Below, piece after piece: positions 17,175 through 26,713 of a stretch of DNA of 64,000 bases (positions within the stretch are counted from its first letter, which is position 1; the number at the start of each line of letters is the position of its first letter). This DNA comes from Rhizobium sp. L51/94 (lineage in GTDB: Bacteria > Pseudomonadota > Alphaproteobacteria > Rhizobiales > Rhizobiaceae). Where the stretch lies: assembly GCF_019355555.1 (NCBI RefSeq), contig NZ_CP072141.1:2908001-2972000 (forward strand). Direction: 5' to 3'. The translations under genes and the position numbers were made by a program. The notes beneath the pieces are model-generated. The model saw only the letters and a list, made by a program, of their open reading frames with translations. It was not told where the DNA came from and made no database searches.

Positions 17175-18203
17175 TCAATCCATCTTCAGGATGATCTTGC
17201 CGAAGATCTGCCGCGACTCCATCCGCTCAAGCGCCTTGTCGATGTCGTCGAAACGTACTTCCGTGTCGATGACGGGATGCACGTAGCCGCGCGCCATCTT
17301 CTGCATGGCATCCGCCATGTTTTCCATGCGGCAGCCGAACGAGCCCATCAGCTTCAGCTGCTGCTGGAACAGCATCATCAGGTTGATCTCAGCCGACACG
17401 CCGGATGTCGAGCCGCAGGTGACGAGCCGACCGCCGCGCTTCAGGCAGAACATCGACGGTCCGAACGTGTCCTTTCCGACATGCTCGAAGACGACGTCGA
17501 CGCCCTTCTTCTTGGTGAGCTTGCGCACGACCCCTTCGAAGCGGTCGACGCGATAATTGATGACATGATCGGCGCCAAGAGCCTTTGCCCGTTCGATCTT
17601 ATCGTCGGAACCGACCGTGGTGATGACGGTGCAGCCGATGTTCTTTGCCAGCTGGATCGCCGCCGAGCCGATACCGGAGCCGCCGGCATGGATGAGGATG
17701 GTCTCGCCGGACTGCAGTTTGGCATTGTCGAACAGCATGTGCTCGACGGTGCCGAAAGTGACCGGGGCAAGCGCTGCCGCAATGGCATCGACGCCGGGAG
17801 GCGCCGGCACCAGCAGACGGGCCGGCAGGTTGACCTTCTCCTGCGCAAAGCCGTCGAGATGAAAGCCGTGCACGCCGCTGACGTTTTCACAGAGATTATC
17901 GCGGCCCGCGCGGCAGTGATGGCAAAGGCCGCAGGTGCGCGCGCCATAGATCGACACCAGCTGGCCCGGCAATACGCTGGATACGCCAGGGCCGATAGCC
18001 TCGACGACGCCGGATGCTTCGGCGCCGATGACAAGCGGCATCTTGCGCTTGGCAAAGGCCATGCCGCGCCATCCCCAGACGTCGATATGGTTCAGCGCCA
18101 CCGCTTTGACGCGCAACGTCACCTCGCCGGGACCGGGCGCATCCGGTTCAGGCAGGTCGGTGATTTCAAGCTTGCGGTCGTCGACGAGTTGCAAAGCACG
18201 CAT
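17175..18203 (-). CDS. Zinc-type alcohol dehydrogenase of the VLCFA cluster
   Basis: A 342-aa medium-chain dehydrogenase/reductase. The structural-zinc loop CGLCHHCRAGRDNLC is intact, the nucleotide-binding loop is IHAGGSGIGSAAIQLA, and GAEASGVVEAIGPG is the GroES-like segment. In rhizobia this gene always accompanies acpXL and lpxXL, and its proposed role is an oxidoreduction step in VLCFA synthesis, possibly as an enoyl reductase or hydroxylation-linked enzyme. A 198-bp gap with a hairpin separates it from fabF1, unlike the tight spacing elsewhere in the cluster. Confidence 0.88.
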   Translation of the reverse strand: MRALQLVDDRKLEITDLPEPDAPGPGEVTLRVKAVALNHIDVWGWRGMAFAKRKMPLVIGAEASGVVEAIGPGVSSVLPGQLVSIYGARTCGLCHHCRAGRDNLCENVSGVHGFHLDGFAQEKVNLPARLLVPAPPGVDAIAAALAPVTFGTVEHMLFDNAKLQSGETILIHAGGSGIGSAAIQLAKNIGCTVITTVGSDDKIERAKALGADHVINYRVDRFEGVVRKLTKKKGVDVVFEHVGKDTFGPSMFCLKRGGRLVTCGSTSGVSAEINLMMLFQQQLKLMGSFGCRMENMADAMQKMARGYVHPVIDTEVRFDDIDKALERMESRQIFGKIILKMD

Positions 18204-18340
18204 GGAAAGGCCCTCCGCCCGAAGGCGTTATCAAGTAAATCGTGTGGCGACAGGCTCTAGAGCATTTCGTCCAGAACTGGAAGCCATTCCGTTGGCAGTA
18301 CGCGGATGCCGGCGCAAAGGATCACGCATCGGGCCGAATG

Positions 18341-18370
18341 AAAACAGCCGCCCTCTCGCAAGGCGGCTGT
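18341..18370 (-). terminator. Hairpin between fabF1 and adh in the VLCFA cluster
   Basis: A 9-bp perfect stem ACAGCCGCC/GGCGGCTGT (18344-18352 and 18362-18370), followed on the minus strand by four T residues. It sits 32 bp after the fabF1 stop. The short T tract suggests partial termination or attenuation rather than a full stop. Confidence 0.55.
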
Positions 18371-18401
18371 GTTTCAAACAAACTTGCGTCATTCTCGGCC
18401 T

Positions 18402-19697
18402 CTAGGCCGGATCGAGCGCCATGACAAGGCTGGCATTCTGCCCGCCGAAGCCAAACGAGTTCGACAGCACCGCGTGGACCTGTGTCTCGCGCTTGACATT
18501 CGGCACCACGTCGAGGTCGATGCTGGTGTCTGGGATGGCGTAGTTGATGGTCGGCGGCAGCGTACCCGTCAGCATCGTCTGCAGCGAGAACACGGCCTCG
18601 ACGGCACCGGCAGCAGTCAGCGTATGGCCGATCATCGACTTGTTGGACGACACCGGGATCTTGGCCAGCCGCTCGCCGAAGACGGCCAGCATCGCACCAT
18701 ATTCCATCTTGTCGTTTTCCGGCGTCGAGGTGCCGTGGGCGTTGATATAGCCGATGTCGGTCTCCGCCATGCCGGCATCCGCGAGAGCCGCCCGGATCGT
18801 AGCAATGGCCGGCGCGCCGTCGGGTGACGAGCGGGTGCGATGAAAACTGTCGGCCTTGTCGCCGGCGCCCTTCATGATGCCGAGGATTTTTGCACCACGG
18901 GCAACAGCTGATTCCAGCGATTCCAGCACCAGCGTCGCAGCACCCTCGGCAATCACGAACCCGTCCCGGTCCTTGCTGAACGGCTTCGATGCCTTGGTCG
19001 GCGGATCGTTCTGGGTCGACAGCGCCGACAGCAGCGAAAAGCGGATCAGCGCCTCGGCGCTCAGCGAGCCGTCTGTCGCAACCGACAAGGCCCGCTCGGT
19101 GCGACCCTGGCGGATCGCCTCGATCCCGAGCTGGATTGCGGTGGCGCCCGAGGCACAGGCTGTCGACAGGGTTACCGGCAGACCGCGCGTGCCGAAACGG
19201 TCGGAAAGACGCTCCGAGATGGCGCCGAACGAGGCGGCCTCGTGGAAGGATGGATCCGGACGTTCGCGCATGGCGGCAAGAAATCGCTCATAGGCATCGC
19301 CCGGGTGATCGGCCGGCGGCGAGCGATCGCCAAGAGCGAAACGGGCGCTCCATTCCGGTTCGATCGGCGGCGCGGCCAGGAACAGCGGACCGTTGAAATC
19401 ACCGGACAGGCCAGCCTGCGCCAGCGCCTCGACGGTGGTCTCGCGGGCAAACGCATAGGAGCGCTCGACGGCGTTGGAAATCGGCACCTCGATGAAATCG
19501 ACGGTACCGGCGATGCGGGTCGAGATGTTGTCGGTCGGAAAGCGCGTGATGGCGTGGATACCGGAAACGCCTGATGTCAGCGCATCCCAGTTGTCCTTCA
19601 GGCCCTGGCCGAGCGAGGTGATGATGCCCATGCCGGTGACGGCAACGATCGGGCGTCCGAGATGGTCCCTATAGGCTGCAGCTGTCATGCTCATCAC
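18402..19697 (-). CDS. fabF1XL: Beta-ketoacyl-ACP synthase of the VLCFA cluster (FabF1-type, catalytic)
   Basis: A 431-aa KAS II-type condensing enzyme. The Cys-His-His triad is complete: C181 in TLSTACASG, His in [14 protein letters not shown], and His in [14 protein letters not shown]. It should elongate acyl chains on AcpXL with malonyl-ACP to build the C28 hydroxy acid of lipid A. It overlaps the upstream ketosynthase-like gene by 4 bp (19694-19697), which suggests the two proteins are made together and may form a heterodimer. Confidence 0.92.
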   Translation of the reverse strand: MMSMTAAAYRDHLGRPIVAVTGMGIITSLGQGLKDNWDALTSGVSGIHAITRFPTDNISTRIAGTVDFIEVPISNAVERSYAFARETTVEALAQAGLSGDFNGPLFLAAPPIEPEWSARFALGDRSPPADHPGDAYERFLAAMRERPDPSFHEAASFGAISERLSDRFGTRGLPVTLSTACASGATAIQLGIEAIRQGRTERALSVATDGSLSAEALIRFSLLSALSTQNDPPTKASKPFSKDRDGFVIAEGAATLVLESLESAVARGAKILGIMKGAGDKADSFHRTRSSPDGAPAIATIRAALADAGMAETDIGYINAHGTSTPENDKMEYGAMLAVFGERLAKIPVSSNKSMIGHTLTAAGAVEAVFSLQTMLTGTLPPTINYAIPDTSIDLDVVPNVKRETQVHAVLSNSFGFGGQNASLVMALDPA

Positions 19698-20902
19698 TCC
19701 TGAGGCTCAGTGGACAGGACGGCAACGCCCTCGCCGCGCGTATGTCCGACGGTTGTCACGATCGCCGTCCGGGCGGCTGTGCCCATCGGCTTTTCATGGT
19801 TTGGGTCGAACGCCGGCACCTTGGCCTTGTTGGCCAGCGCCAGTGCGGCAAACGCGATGCCGAGCGGAAACTGCGTTTCGAGCCCGTGTCCGGTCACGCC
19901 GCCATAGCCACGGATCGCCGCTTCCGGAAGCGCCTTGTCCAGCACTGCCTTCTCGCGGGCTGCAATCTCGTGGAGGCCGGAGCTTCCGGAAAACACGATT
20001 GCTTCGCTGCCGGAACCCATGGCGGGCTCGAGCAACCGCTCGAGGCGAGCCTCGAACCTGCCGTCGTCGCGGTTGCCGCGGTCACCCTCGATCGCGTCGA
20101 TCGTCGCATAGATATGGGCACCACGGCTTTCGGCGTGGGCCCGGGATTCCAGAACCAGGAAGGCTCCGAGCGAGCCGACGATCATGCCGCCGCCGCTGCC
20201 CTCGCGACGCGACCACAAGGGCTGCCAGTCGCCGACGCTGTGGCCGCCGATCGATTCGAACAGCAGGATCATGTCCAGCCGCTCTGCCGAAAACGCGCCG
20301 CCGACCAGCGCATGGGTGGATTCGCCGGATTTGATGCGGTGAAAGGCGGTCTCGACCGCCGATATGCCGGCAGCCTCCTCGCCCATGAAGGTCCGCGACG
20401 AGCCGGTGACCTTGTGGACGATAGAGATATTGCCTGCGAGCAGGTTTGAAAGCTGGGCGAGAAACAGCGTTGGCCGTAGCTCTGTCGTCAGCTTTTCGTT
20501 GAGCATCAATTCGCGGTCGTTGCGCTTCAGGCCCTCGTCGACGATCAGCGTATCGACATTGATGTCGCGCTCGCCACCGCCGGCAGCAACGATCATGTCC
20601 ATCGCGCCGCATGCCTCGAAATTGTCCTTGAAGCCGGCGTCGTCGAGCGCAAGACCGGCGGCAAAGACGCCGATGCGCTGCCAGTTCTCCATCTGCCGCT
20701 GGTCACCGCGCTTGGGGATCTGCTGCGACCAGTCGATCTCTGGCAACGGGTGCACGGGATAGGGCTTGAATTTTTCTGTCTCGACGATGACAGCCGGCGA
20801 TGTGCCCGATGTCAGCAGCGCAACATGCGCATCCTTGCCGACGCCCTGGCAGGTTACGATACCGACGCCTGTGATGACGACGTCATTGGGAGCCTTGCTC
20901 AT
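19694..20902 (-). CDS. fabF2XL: Ketosynthase-like protein lacking the active-site Cys (FabF2-type)
   Basis: A 402-aa protein with the thiolase/KAS fold (VVITGVGIVTCQGVGKD at the start, VTGHGLETQFPLGIAF near the end). At the position of the nucleophilic cysteine it reads HKVTGSSRTFMGEEAAG, with no Cys, and the first active-site histidine motif (NAHGT in its partner) is replaced by GSSGLHE. Only the late TGHG histidine remains. It thus resembles a chain-length factor partnering the catalytic FabF1 encoded immediately downstream with a 4-bp overlap. Within the cluster it should help set the very long acyl length. Confidence 0.88.
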   Translation of the reverse strand: MSKAPNDVVITGVGIVTCQGVGKDAHVALLTSGTSPAVIVETEKFKPYPVHPLPEIDWSQQIPKRGDQRQMENWQRIGVFAAGLALDDAGFKDNFEACGAMDMIVAAGGGERDINVDTLIVDEGLKRNDRELMLNEKLTTELRPTLFLAQLSNLLAGNISIVHKVTGSSRTFMGEEAAGISAVETAFHRIKSGESTHALVGGAFSAERLDMILLFESIGGHSVGDWQPLWSRREGSGGGMIVGSLGAFLVLESRAHAESRGAHIYATIDAIEGDRGNRDDGRFEARLERLLEPAMGSGSEAIVFSGSSGLHEIAAREKAVLDKALPEAAIRGYGGVTGHGLETQFPLGIAFAALALANKAKVPAFDPNHEKPMGTAARTAIVTTVGHTRGEGVAVLSTEPQE

Positions 20903-20944
20903 ACATCAATCCTTTTCGGCTGCGTCGCGGATGGCCAAACCTGT

Positions 20945-21418
20945 TCAGGCGCTGGCAGCAATCGCGTCGAGAAGCCCGACTTCCGTGGCGCGCTTGCGAA
21001 CAATATCGGCCAGCGGCACCTCATTAAACGGCAGCGTGCGCAGCTTCAACTGCGCATCGCAGACCTTCTTGCCGGCGACAGTGATCTTCGCCTTGGTGAC
21101 AGCATAGCCGGATCCGCCATGTTCCAGAATGGCCTCGATATCGAGTACCGCATCCGGCTCGACGAAGGAACGCATCTTCGCGCCGTCGACGGTCATCAGG
21201 AACGGCATCGCGGCAAAATTCGTGGCGGCCAGAACGAGCATGCCGGACGCCTGCGCCATGGTCTCGATCAAGAGGACACCCGGAACCAACGGCATTCCGG
21301 GAAAATGGCCTTCGAAAACCGGACTGTTGGACGGCACGACGGAGCGCGCCCTCAAGATACCCTTGGACAGGTCGACGGACTCGATCCGGTCGATCATCTG
21401 GAAATATTCCAGCAGCAT
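20945..21418 (-). CDS. fabZXL: FabZ-like 3-hydroxyacyl-ACP dehydratase of the VLCFA cluster
   Basis: A 157-aa hot-dog-fold dehydratase with catalytic His38 in SPVFEGHFPGMPLVPG and the acidic residue of VLLIETMAQASG about 15 residues on, as in FabZ. It dehydrates hydroxyacyl-AcpXL during VLCFA elongation. The ATG at 21418 follows GGAGAG; the frame is open to 21502 without family likeness. It sits between acpXL and the two ketosynthase genes. Confidence 0.9.
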   Translation of the reverse strand: MLLEYFQMIDRIESVDLSKGILRARSVVPSNSPVFEGHFPGMPLVPGVLLIETMAQASGMLVLAATNFAAMPFLMTVDGAKMRSFVEPDAVLDIEAILEHGGSGYAVTKAKITVAGKKVCDAQLKLRTLPFNEVPLADIVRKRATEVGLLDAIAASA

Positions 21419-21537
21419 GGTGCTCTCCGGTCCGACCCGCGAGAAAAAGCAAAGCGGGTGGGAGATAGTGCTTGGAACAAAACCGCCCGGCCGTCCTATC
21501 AAAGGCGGCAGGGCGTTGGCAAAGATGCAGCGGTGGC

Positions 21538-21816
21538 TCAGGCCTTGGCGGCGCGCAACTCATCGATCTTGGCGCAGAGATTCTTGAGGACGAAATACTC
21601 CTCCGTCGAGACCTTGCCTTCGTTGACTTCCTGCGTCCACTTTTCCAGCGGAATCTTGATGCCGAATTCCTTGTCGATCGCAAACACGATATCGAGGAAA
21701 TCGAGGCTATCGATGCCGAGATCGTCGATCGTGTGGCTTTCCGGCGTAATCGTCGCCCGGTCGATTTCGCTCGTTTCCGCGATGATGTCGGCAACCTTAT
21801 CGAATGTAGCAGTCAC
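21538..21816 (-). CDS. acpXL: Acyl carrier protein AcpXL
   Basis: A 92-aa specialised acyl carrier protein. The phosphopantetheine serine is S37 in [14 protein letters not shown]. It is longer and less acidic at its C terminus than the housekeeping ACP, as expected for AcpXL. It carries the growing 27-hydroxyoctacosanoyl-type chain before LpxXL moves it to lipid A. It is the first gene of the six-gene cluster, which is a hallmark of Rhizobiales. Confidence 0.95.
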   Translation of the reverse strand: MTATFDKVADIIAETSEIDRATITPESHTIDDLGIDSLDFLDIVFAIDKEFGIKIPLEKWTQEVNEGKVSTEEYFVLKNLCAKIDELRAAKA

Positions 21817-21939
21817 GCCAGTACCTCTTCAAATGATCTTTCGATCTTCGTCATAGGGAAATCCGTCTCAAAAGCCAATGGCCTGCGCGACAGCCTGCCC
21901 AAAATTTGGGACAGTGTGTCAGGCAGGGCGGTCACTGGC

Positions 21940-22368
21940 TTATTGGCTGATGATAATGCGTGTGTTCTCAAGCCCGGCTTGGCTCGCCATAGAGAAGAAC
22001 ACAGCAGCATTCGCGGTCTGCAAGCGGACGCAACCGTGAGACGCCGGCCGGCCGAGACGGCGGACCTCGGTGGTCCCATGCACCGCATAGCCGCCGTTGA
22101 AGAACACCGCGAAGGGCATCGGGGCGTTGTCATACTTCTTCGAGTGATGGTCGCGGGACAGCCACTTGGCGGTATAGTTGCCGGTCGGCGTGACATAACC
22201 CGGCCGGGCCGTCGAGACTTTCCACTGATAGCGGGTGATGCCGTTTTCGCTGACTGTCATCGTCTGCGCGGCAATGTCGATCCGCGCCAGGAGCGCCGAA
22301 GCATCGGCAGACGCAGCATAAAAACCGAGGCAGAGAGTTGCCACAGCAGCAGGAATCGTCGTCTTCAT
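21940..22368 (-). CDS. L,D-transpeptidase (YkuD family)
   Basis: A 142-aa exported protein with a signal peptide (about residues 1-23) and a compact YkuD domain. HGTTEVRRLGRPASHGCVRL holds the catalytic histidine and cysteine in SHGCVRL. Such enzymes make 3-3 peptidoglycan cross-links or attach outer-membrane proteins to peptidoglycan in the periplasm. The short length means a catalytic domain only, with no LysM or binding module. It is on the same strand as the acpXL cluster, 123 bp downstream. Confidence 0.93.
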   Translation of the reverse strand: MKTTIPAAVATLCLGFYAASADASALLARIDIAAQTMTVSENGITRYQWKVSTARPGYVTPTGNYTAKWLSRDHHSKKYDNAPMPFAVFFNGGYAVHGTTEVRRLGRPASHGCVRLQTANAAVFFSMASQAGLENTRIIISQ

Positions 22369-22511
22369 GATTTTCCCCTCGGTCGTTGCTTCGGAGCGAG
22401 CAATTTCGACTGGGAAAGGAATAGCACGAAGTTTTCTATATTGAATTAATTTGCACGACGCGCGCTGCCTAATTATTATTTGTGGATCGGGCGCAAATCT
22501 TTATTGAGAAA

Positions 22512-23492
22512 TTAAAGTAAAGCGAGAAAACCCGCAAGCACGGCCAGCGCCAGTACGCTGCAGGCCGTGTAGAAGATGGCCACGCCCGCCTCGACATCGC
22601 TGACGGTCGCGGTATCTCGCCCGGATCCGTTGATCATCGGCTCCCGCACGGTCTCTCCGGCATAGATACGCGGACCCGCCAGCTGTATATCGAGAGCGCC
22701 GGCCATGGCTGCCTCCGGCCTGCCGGAATTCGGCGAACGGTGCAGACCACCGTCGCGCGCGGCGATGCGAAAGGCATTGTTGAGCGCCGTCACACCACGT
22801 CGCACCATCGCCCCGAGGGCAATCAACAGGATCGACAACCGCGCCGCCGGCCAGTTCGCGACATCGTCGAGCAGTGCCGACGCCCGGCCGAAATCGATAT
22901 AGGTCTCGGATTTGTGGCCAATCATCGAATCGGCCGTATTGAGCATTTTGTATAGAAGCAGGCCCGGCAGGCCGAAAACCGAGTACCAGAGCACCGGCGC
23001 CACCACGCCATCGGAAAAATTCTCCGCCAGGCTCTCGATGGCCGCCCGACAGACAGCGGGCTCGTCGAGCGTCTCGGGATCGCGACCGACAATGCGCGAC
23101 ACCGCGCGCCGTCCGCCTTCGAGCCCCTCCTGCCGCAATGCCTCCGAGACAGCAATGACATGGTCGGCGAGGCTCTTCTGGGCCAGGAAAACCGCCACCA
23201 GCACCGCTTCGATCAGCAGACCGAGCCAGCCGAACATCCCGAGCAAAGCATGCAGCACGCCACCGGCAAGTGCACTCAGCGCCAGCAAAGCCAGTATCGA
23301 CACGAGACCGTTGCGACGACGGTCTGCGGCCGAAAGCCGCGTCAGATTATAGCGCTTGTCGACAAAGCTGATCGCCTTGCCGAACAGCACCACCGGATGC
23401 GGCAGTCTCGTCCACAGCCAGTCTGGATCGCCGACGATCCGGTCGAGCAGCAGAGCCAATACGAGGATGAGCAGGTGTTCGTCGATGATCAT
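22512..23492 (-). CDS. cobD: Adenosylcobinamide-phosphate synthase CobD (CbiB family)
   Basis: A polytopic inner-membrane protein of 326 aa with the family motifs DRIVGDPDWLWTRLPHPVVL, SLAENFSDGVVAPVLWY and NTADSMIGHK. It attaches the aminopropanol(-phosphate) arm to adenosylcobyric acid in the late B12 pathway. The ATG at 23492 overlaps the cobC stop by 4 bp, which supports this start. It is the last gene of the coupled cobABCD unit. Confidence 0.94.
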   Translation of the reverse strand: MIIDEHLLILVLALLLDRIVGDPDWLWTRLPHPVVLFGKAISFVDKRYNLTRLSAADRRRNGLVSILALLALSALAGGVLHALLGMFGWLGLLIEAVLVAVFLAQKSLADHVIAVSEALRQEGLEGGRRAVSRIVGRDPETLDEPAVCRAAIESLAENFSDGVVAPVLWYSVFGLPGLLLYKMLNTADSMIGHKSETYIDFGRASALLDDVANWPAARLSILLIALGAMVRRGVTALNNAFRIAARDGGLHRSPNSGRPEAAMAGALDIQLAGPRIYAGETVREPMINGSGRDTATVSDVEAGVAIFYTACSVLALAVLAGFLALL

Positions 23493-24490
23493 GATGTCAA
23501 CCCGGTGAGTGCCGATGCCAGCCGGCGATCCTCTGCCGCATCGGCCGTCAGCCCGAAACGCAGCCACTCTGCGGCATAGTCGAATTTGCGGACCAAAATG
23601 TGATGCCGGCAAAGGTGCTCGTGAATCGCACCCGCCCGGCTGTCGGCAACGAGAGCGAACAGATCGGTCCCGCCGGTAACCGATAGCCCCGCGCCGGCAA
23701 GCACCGAGCGCAATGCAGCGCTGCGTTCGGCCAGCCGCCTGCCGATTGCTGCCGTATCTCCGGCAAACACGTTGGCCGCCAGCGATAGCGCCGGACCCGA
23801 AACTGCCCAGGGTCCGAGCCAGTCCTCAAAACGTTCCTGCAGGAAGGGATTGGCGATCACGAAACCGAGCCTGATACCGGCCAGCCCGAAGAATTTTCCG
23901 AACGACCGGAAGACTATCAGCTTGTCCATGCCGGACGCCAGCGGCGTAAGGCTCGCCTGCGGGCTGCCGTCTCCAAATGCCTCGTCGACCACCAGCCAGC
24001 CATCCTGCCGGCGAAGTCGATGCTGGAGCGCCACCAGTTGGTCGGGCATATGAACGCGACCATCCGGATTGTTGGGATTGACCACCACCACCAGCCCATG
24101 CGCCTCCGTGACGGCGTCGAGATCGGCGATCTCATCGACGGCAAGGCCAGCCAGCGAAAACACGCGCCTGTACTCGCCATAGGTCGGCCCCAGCACCGCG
24201 ACGCGCGTGCCCTCGGCCACCAGACGCGGCAGCAGTTGGATGACCGACTGCGTCCCCGGCACCGGCAATGGCCGGCAATCGCCACTGCGGTAATAGGTCT
24301 GCGCAGCCGCCCTGGCGCGCTCCACCAGATGCTGGTCCGGCAGCCGGTGCCATGCGCTCGCTTCTATCGGCGGGATCGTCACCAGGTTGGGGTTGATCCC
24401 TGTCGACAGGTCGAGCCAATCGTCGGCGTCACCGCCGTAGAGATGCGCCGCGGCAGTGATGCCGCCGCCATGGGCGATCCTGCCGCTCAT
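23489..24490 (-). CDS. cobC: Threonine-phosphate decarboxylase CobC
   Basis: A 333-aa PLP-dependent aminotransferase-fold enzyme. The PLP lysine is in FRSFGKFFGLAGIRLGF, with VVVNPNNPDGRVH and LVVDEAFGDG upstream. It supplies (R)-1-amino-2-propanol O-phosphate for the lower arm of cobalamin, used by CobD, its immediate neighbour. It overlaps cobB and cobD by 4 bp each (ATGA-type junctions). Confidence 0.94.
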   Translation of the reverse strand: MSGRIAHGGGITAAAHLYGGDADDWLDLSTGINPNLVTIPPIEASAWHRLPDQHLVERARAAAQTYYRSGDCRPLPVPGTQSVIQLLPRLVAEGTRVAVLGPTYGEYRRVFSLAGLAVDEIADLDAVTEAHGLVVVVNPNNPDGRVHMPDQLVALQHRLRRQDGWLVVDEAFGDGSPQASLTPLASGMDKLIVFRSFGKFFGLAGIRLGFVIANPFLQERFEDWLGPWAVSGPALSLAANVFAGDTAAIGRRLAERSAALRSVLAGAGLSVTGGTDLFALVADSRAGAIHEHLCRHHILVRKFDYAAEWLRFGLTADAAEDRRLASALTGLTS

Positions 24491-25791
24491 CCGGCCTCTC
24501 CGGACAGGTCGATCAGGTGCATGTAGGAACCGGCGACATTGCCACGCTGCAGGCCGGCCGTGCCGAGATCGTTGTCCAAGGCATCGGTAACGGCAAACAG
24601 CGGGTCGGCATCGCCTTCGGACACCAGCGTCGAATAGTGGAATTCATGCGCTTTCATCGGCGCCTCGAAGAAACTGCCCGGCAATGGCGTGACGCGGCGA
24701 TAGCCCAAATGCCGCTTGCGCGTCTCGTAGCTGGTGACGACCGGCAGCAGCCCGAGCATCGCATGGCGCCCACCGGCTGCATCGATCAGTTCCTCACCGA
24801 GCGTCATATAGCCGCCGCACTCGCCGAAAATCCTGACGCCACGCTCGGCCGCCTCCCGCATGGCGGAGCGAAACGCACTGGCCGACGCGATGGCCCCCGC
24901 GTGCAACTCCGGATAGCCTCCGGGCAAATAGATGGCATCGGCGTCTGCCACTGGGGCCTCGTCGGCAAGCGGCGAGAAGAACGAGATCTCCGCACCGCGT
25001 CGCCGCCAGCCCAGCAGCATGTGTTCATAGGAAAAGGCAAAGGCGATGTCGCGGGCGACTGCGATCTTCTGGCCAAGCGGCGCCATACGGTGAATGTTGG
25101 CAGGAGAGGCCTTGGCACGTCCGGTACCGGCACGCATCAGCAGATCGAAATCGCACTCGGCGGAAACAGCCGCGGCGGCACGCTCGATAAACTCCTCGAG
25201 CCCCGAGTGTTCGCCGGCCTGCACCAACCCCAGGTGACGCTCCGGCACCGCCAGCCCCGGATCGCTGCGCACTACGGCGACGACGGGCATGCCGATTGCC
25301 CGCAGCGCCTGTCGCAGCATCAGTTCGTGGCGAGCGCTGCCAACCCGGTTGAGAATGACGCCGACGATGCGGATGTCGGCGCGAAAATTGGCAAAGCCGC
25401 TAACGAGCGCCGCCACCGATTGTGACGTGCGCGCCGCGTCGACGACGAACACCACAGGCAGAGACAGCATCGCCGCCAGATCGGCCGCTGTACCCTGACC
25501 ATCGGCAGCGCCGTCGAAGAGGCCCATCATCGCCTCGACCACCAGCATCCTGCCGCCTTCCCGGTGGAGGGCGGCATTGGCGGAGATCAGTTCCGGGCGC
25601 ATGCCCCAAGGGTCGAAATTGAGGCAGGTCGTCCCGCTCGCCGCCGCATGGAAGGCGGGATCGATATAATCGGGTCCGGCCTTGCCCGGCGCCACGGCAA
25701 CGCCCCGATTGCGCAGCGCCCGCAAGAGCCCGAGCGTTATCGTCGTCTTGCCCGACCCGGAGGACGGCGCCGAAATCAACAGCCCGCTCAT
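24487..25791 (-). CDS. cobB: Hydrogenobyrinic/cobyrinic acid a,c-diamide synthase CobB
   Basis: A 434-aa ATP- and glutamine-dependent amidase. It has an N-terminal P-loop (SAPSSGSGKTTITLGLLRAL, residues 7-26), VVEAMMGLFDGA, and a C-terminal class I amidotransferase-like domain with the nucleophilic cysteine in FGECGGYMTLGE. It amidates side chains a and c of the corrin ring before cobalt insertion by CobNST. The coding starts and stops overlap with cobA and cobC. Confidence 0.95.
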   Translation of the reverse strand: MSGLLISAPSSGSGKTTITLGLLRALRNRGVAVAPGKAGPDYIDPAFHAAASGTTCLNFDPWGMRPELISANAALHREGGRMLVVEAMMGLFDGAADGQGTAADLAAMLSLPVVFVVDAARTSQSVAALVSGFANFRADIRIVGVILNRVGSARHELMLRQALRAIGMPVVAVVRSDPGLAVPERHLGLVQAGEHSGLEEFIERAAAAVSAECDFDLLMRAGTGRAKASPANIHRMAPLGQKIAVARDIAFAFSYEHMLLGWRRRGAEISFFSPLADEAPVADADAIYLPGGYPELHAGAIASASAFRSAMREAAERGVRIFGECGGYMTLGEELIDAAGGRHAMLGLLPVVTSYETRKRHLGYRRVTPLPGSFFEAPMKAHEFHYSTLVSEGDADPLFAVTDALDNDLGTAGLQRGNVAGSYMHLIDLSGEAG

Positions 25792-26627
25792 ACTCGCACC
25801 TGTCTCGGTTCGCCGATGCTTTCAGGCACCAATGTGCGCCCGGAGAGTGCGCCCAGCCAATCCAGCGATGGGCGCAGCCCTACCACCGCGCCGATGACGA
25901 CGATGGCAGGCGGCAAGAGACCCGCGCTTGCAACATCCGCCTCGGCAGATCCGAGCGTCGTCTCCAGCACCTGCTGGCGCGGTGTCGATGCATTGCAGAC
26001 GAAGGCGACAGGCTCGTGCAGCGACCGGCCGGCAGCAATGAGATTGGCAACGATCTGGGAGATGTGTTTCATCGCCATGTAGATGACGATCACAGGCGAC
26101 CCCTTGCCGATCGCCTGCCAGTCAATGGCATCCGGCACCAGCCCCGACGAATCATGACCGGTGAGGAACGTCACGGCGTGATTGACGTCCCGGTGGGTCA
26201 CCGGAATGCCGGCATAGGCAAGTCCACCGATCCCGGCGGTGACGCCCGGCACGATGCGGAACGGGATGCCATGCTCTACGAGAACCAGTGCTTCCTCGCC
26301 GCCACGCCCGAAAACGAAGGGATCCCCGCCCTTCAGCCGCAGCACCCGCTTGCCGGACCGCGCCAACTCGACCAGTCGCAGCGAAATATCGCGCTGCTTT
26401 GCCGAAGGCTTGCCCCCACGCTTGCCGGCATATTCGAGCACGGCACCGGCACCGGCGAGCCTAAGGCAGGCATCGTCGACCAGTGCATCGTGGACGATAA
26501 CATCAGCCTCAGACATAGCCTTTGCAACCAGCAGCGTCAGCAAGCCCGGATCGCCCGGCCCCGCCCCGGCCAGCCAGACGCTGCCCGGCTCAAGGGTTGG
26601 CAATGTGGAAAACAGGGTTTGGTTCAT
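25788..26627 (-). CDS. cobA: Uroporphyrinogen-III C-methyltransferase (SUMT) CobA
   Basis: A 279-aa SAM-dependent methyltransferase converting uroporphyrinogen III to precorrin-2, the branch point to B12. Motifs are VWLAGAGPGDPGLLTLL, RLKGGDPFVFGRGGEEA (SAM-binding loop) and YAGIPVTHR. It is a stand-alone SUMT, not fused to CysG domains. It is the first gene of cobABCD and overlaps cobB by 4 bp. No B12 riboswitch was found upstream, so its control differs from that of the cobP operon. Confidence 0.96.
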   Translation of the reverse strand: MNQTLFSTLPTLEPGSVWLAGAGPGDPGLLTLLVAKAMSEADVIVHDALVDDACLRLAGAGAVLEYAGKRGGKPSAKQRDISLRLVELARSGKRVLRLKGGDPFVFGRGGEEALVLVEHGIPFRIVPGVTAGIGGLAYAGIPVTHRDVNHAVTFLTGHDSSGLVPDAIDWQAIGKGSPVIVIYMAMKHISQIVANLIAAGRSLHEPVAFVCNASTPRQQVLETTLGSAEADVASAGLLPPAIVVIGAVVGLRPSLDWLGALSGRTLVPESIGEPRQVRV

Positions 26628-26713
26628 GCGGCTGTGTTAGGCGTGGGAGGGCGGAATTGCAATATTGCGGCAGAAGATCGAACCGGCCGAGAGGCGCCAT
26701 AACGCGGTGATCT

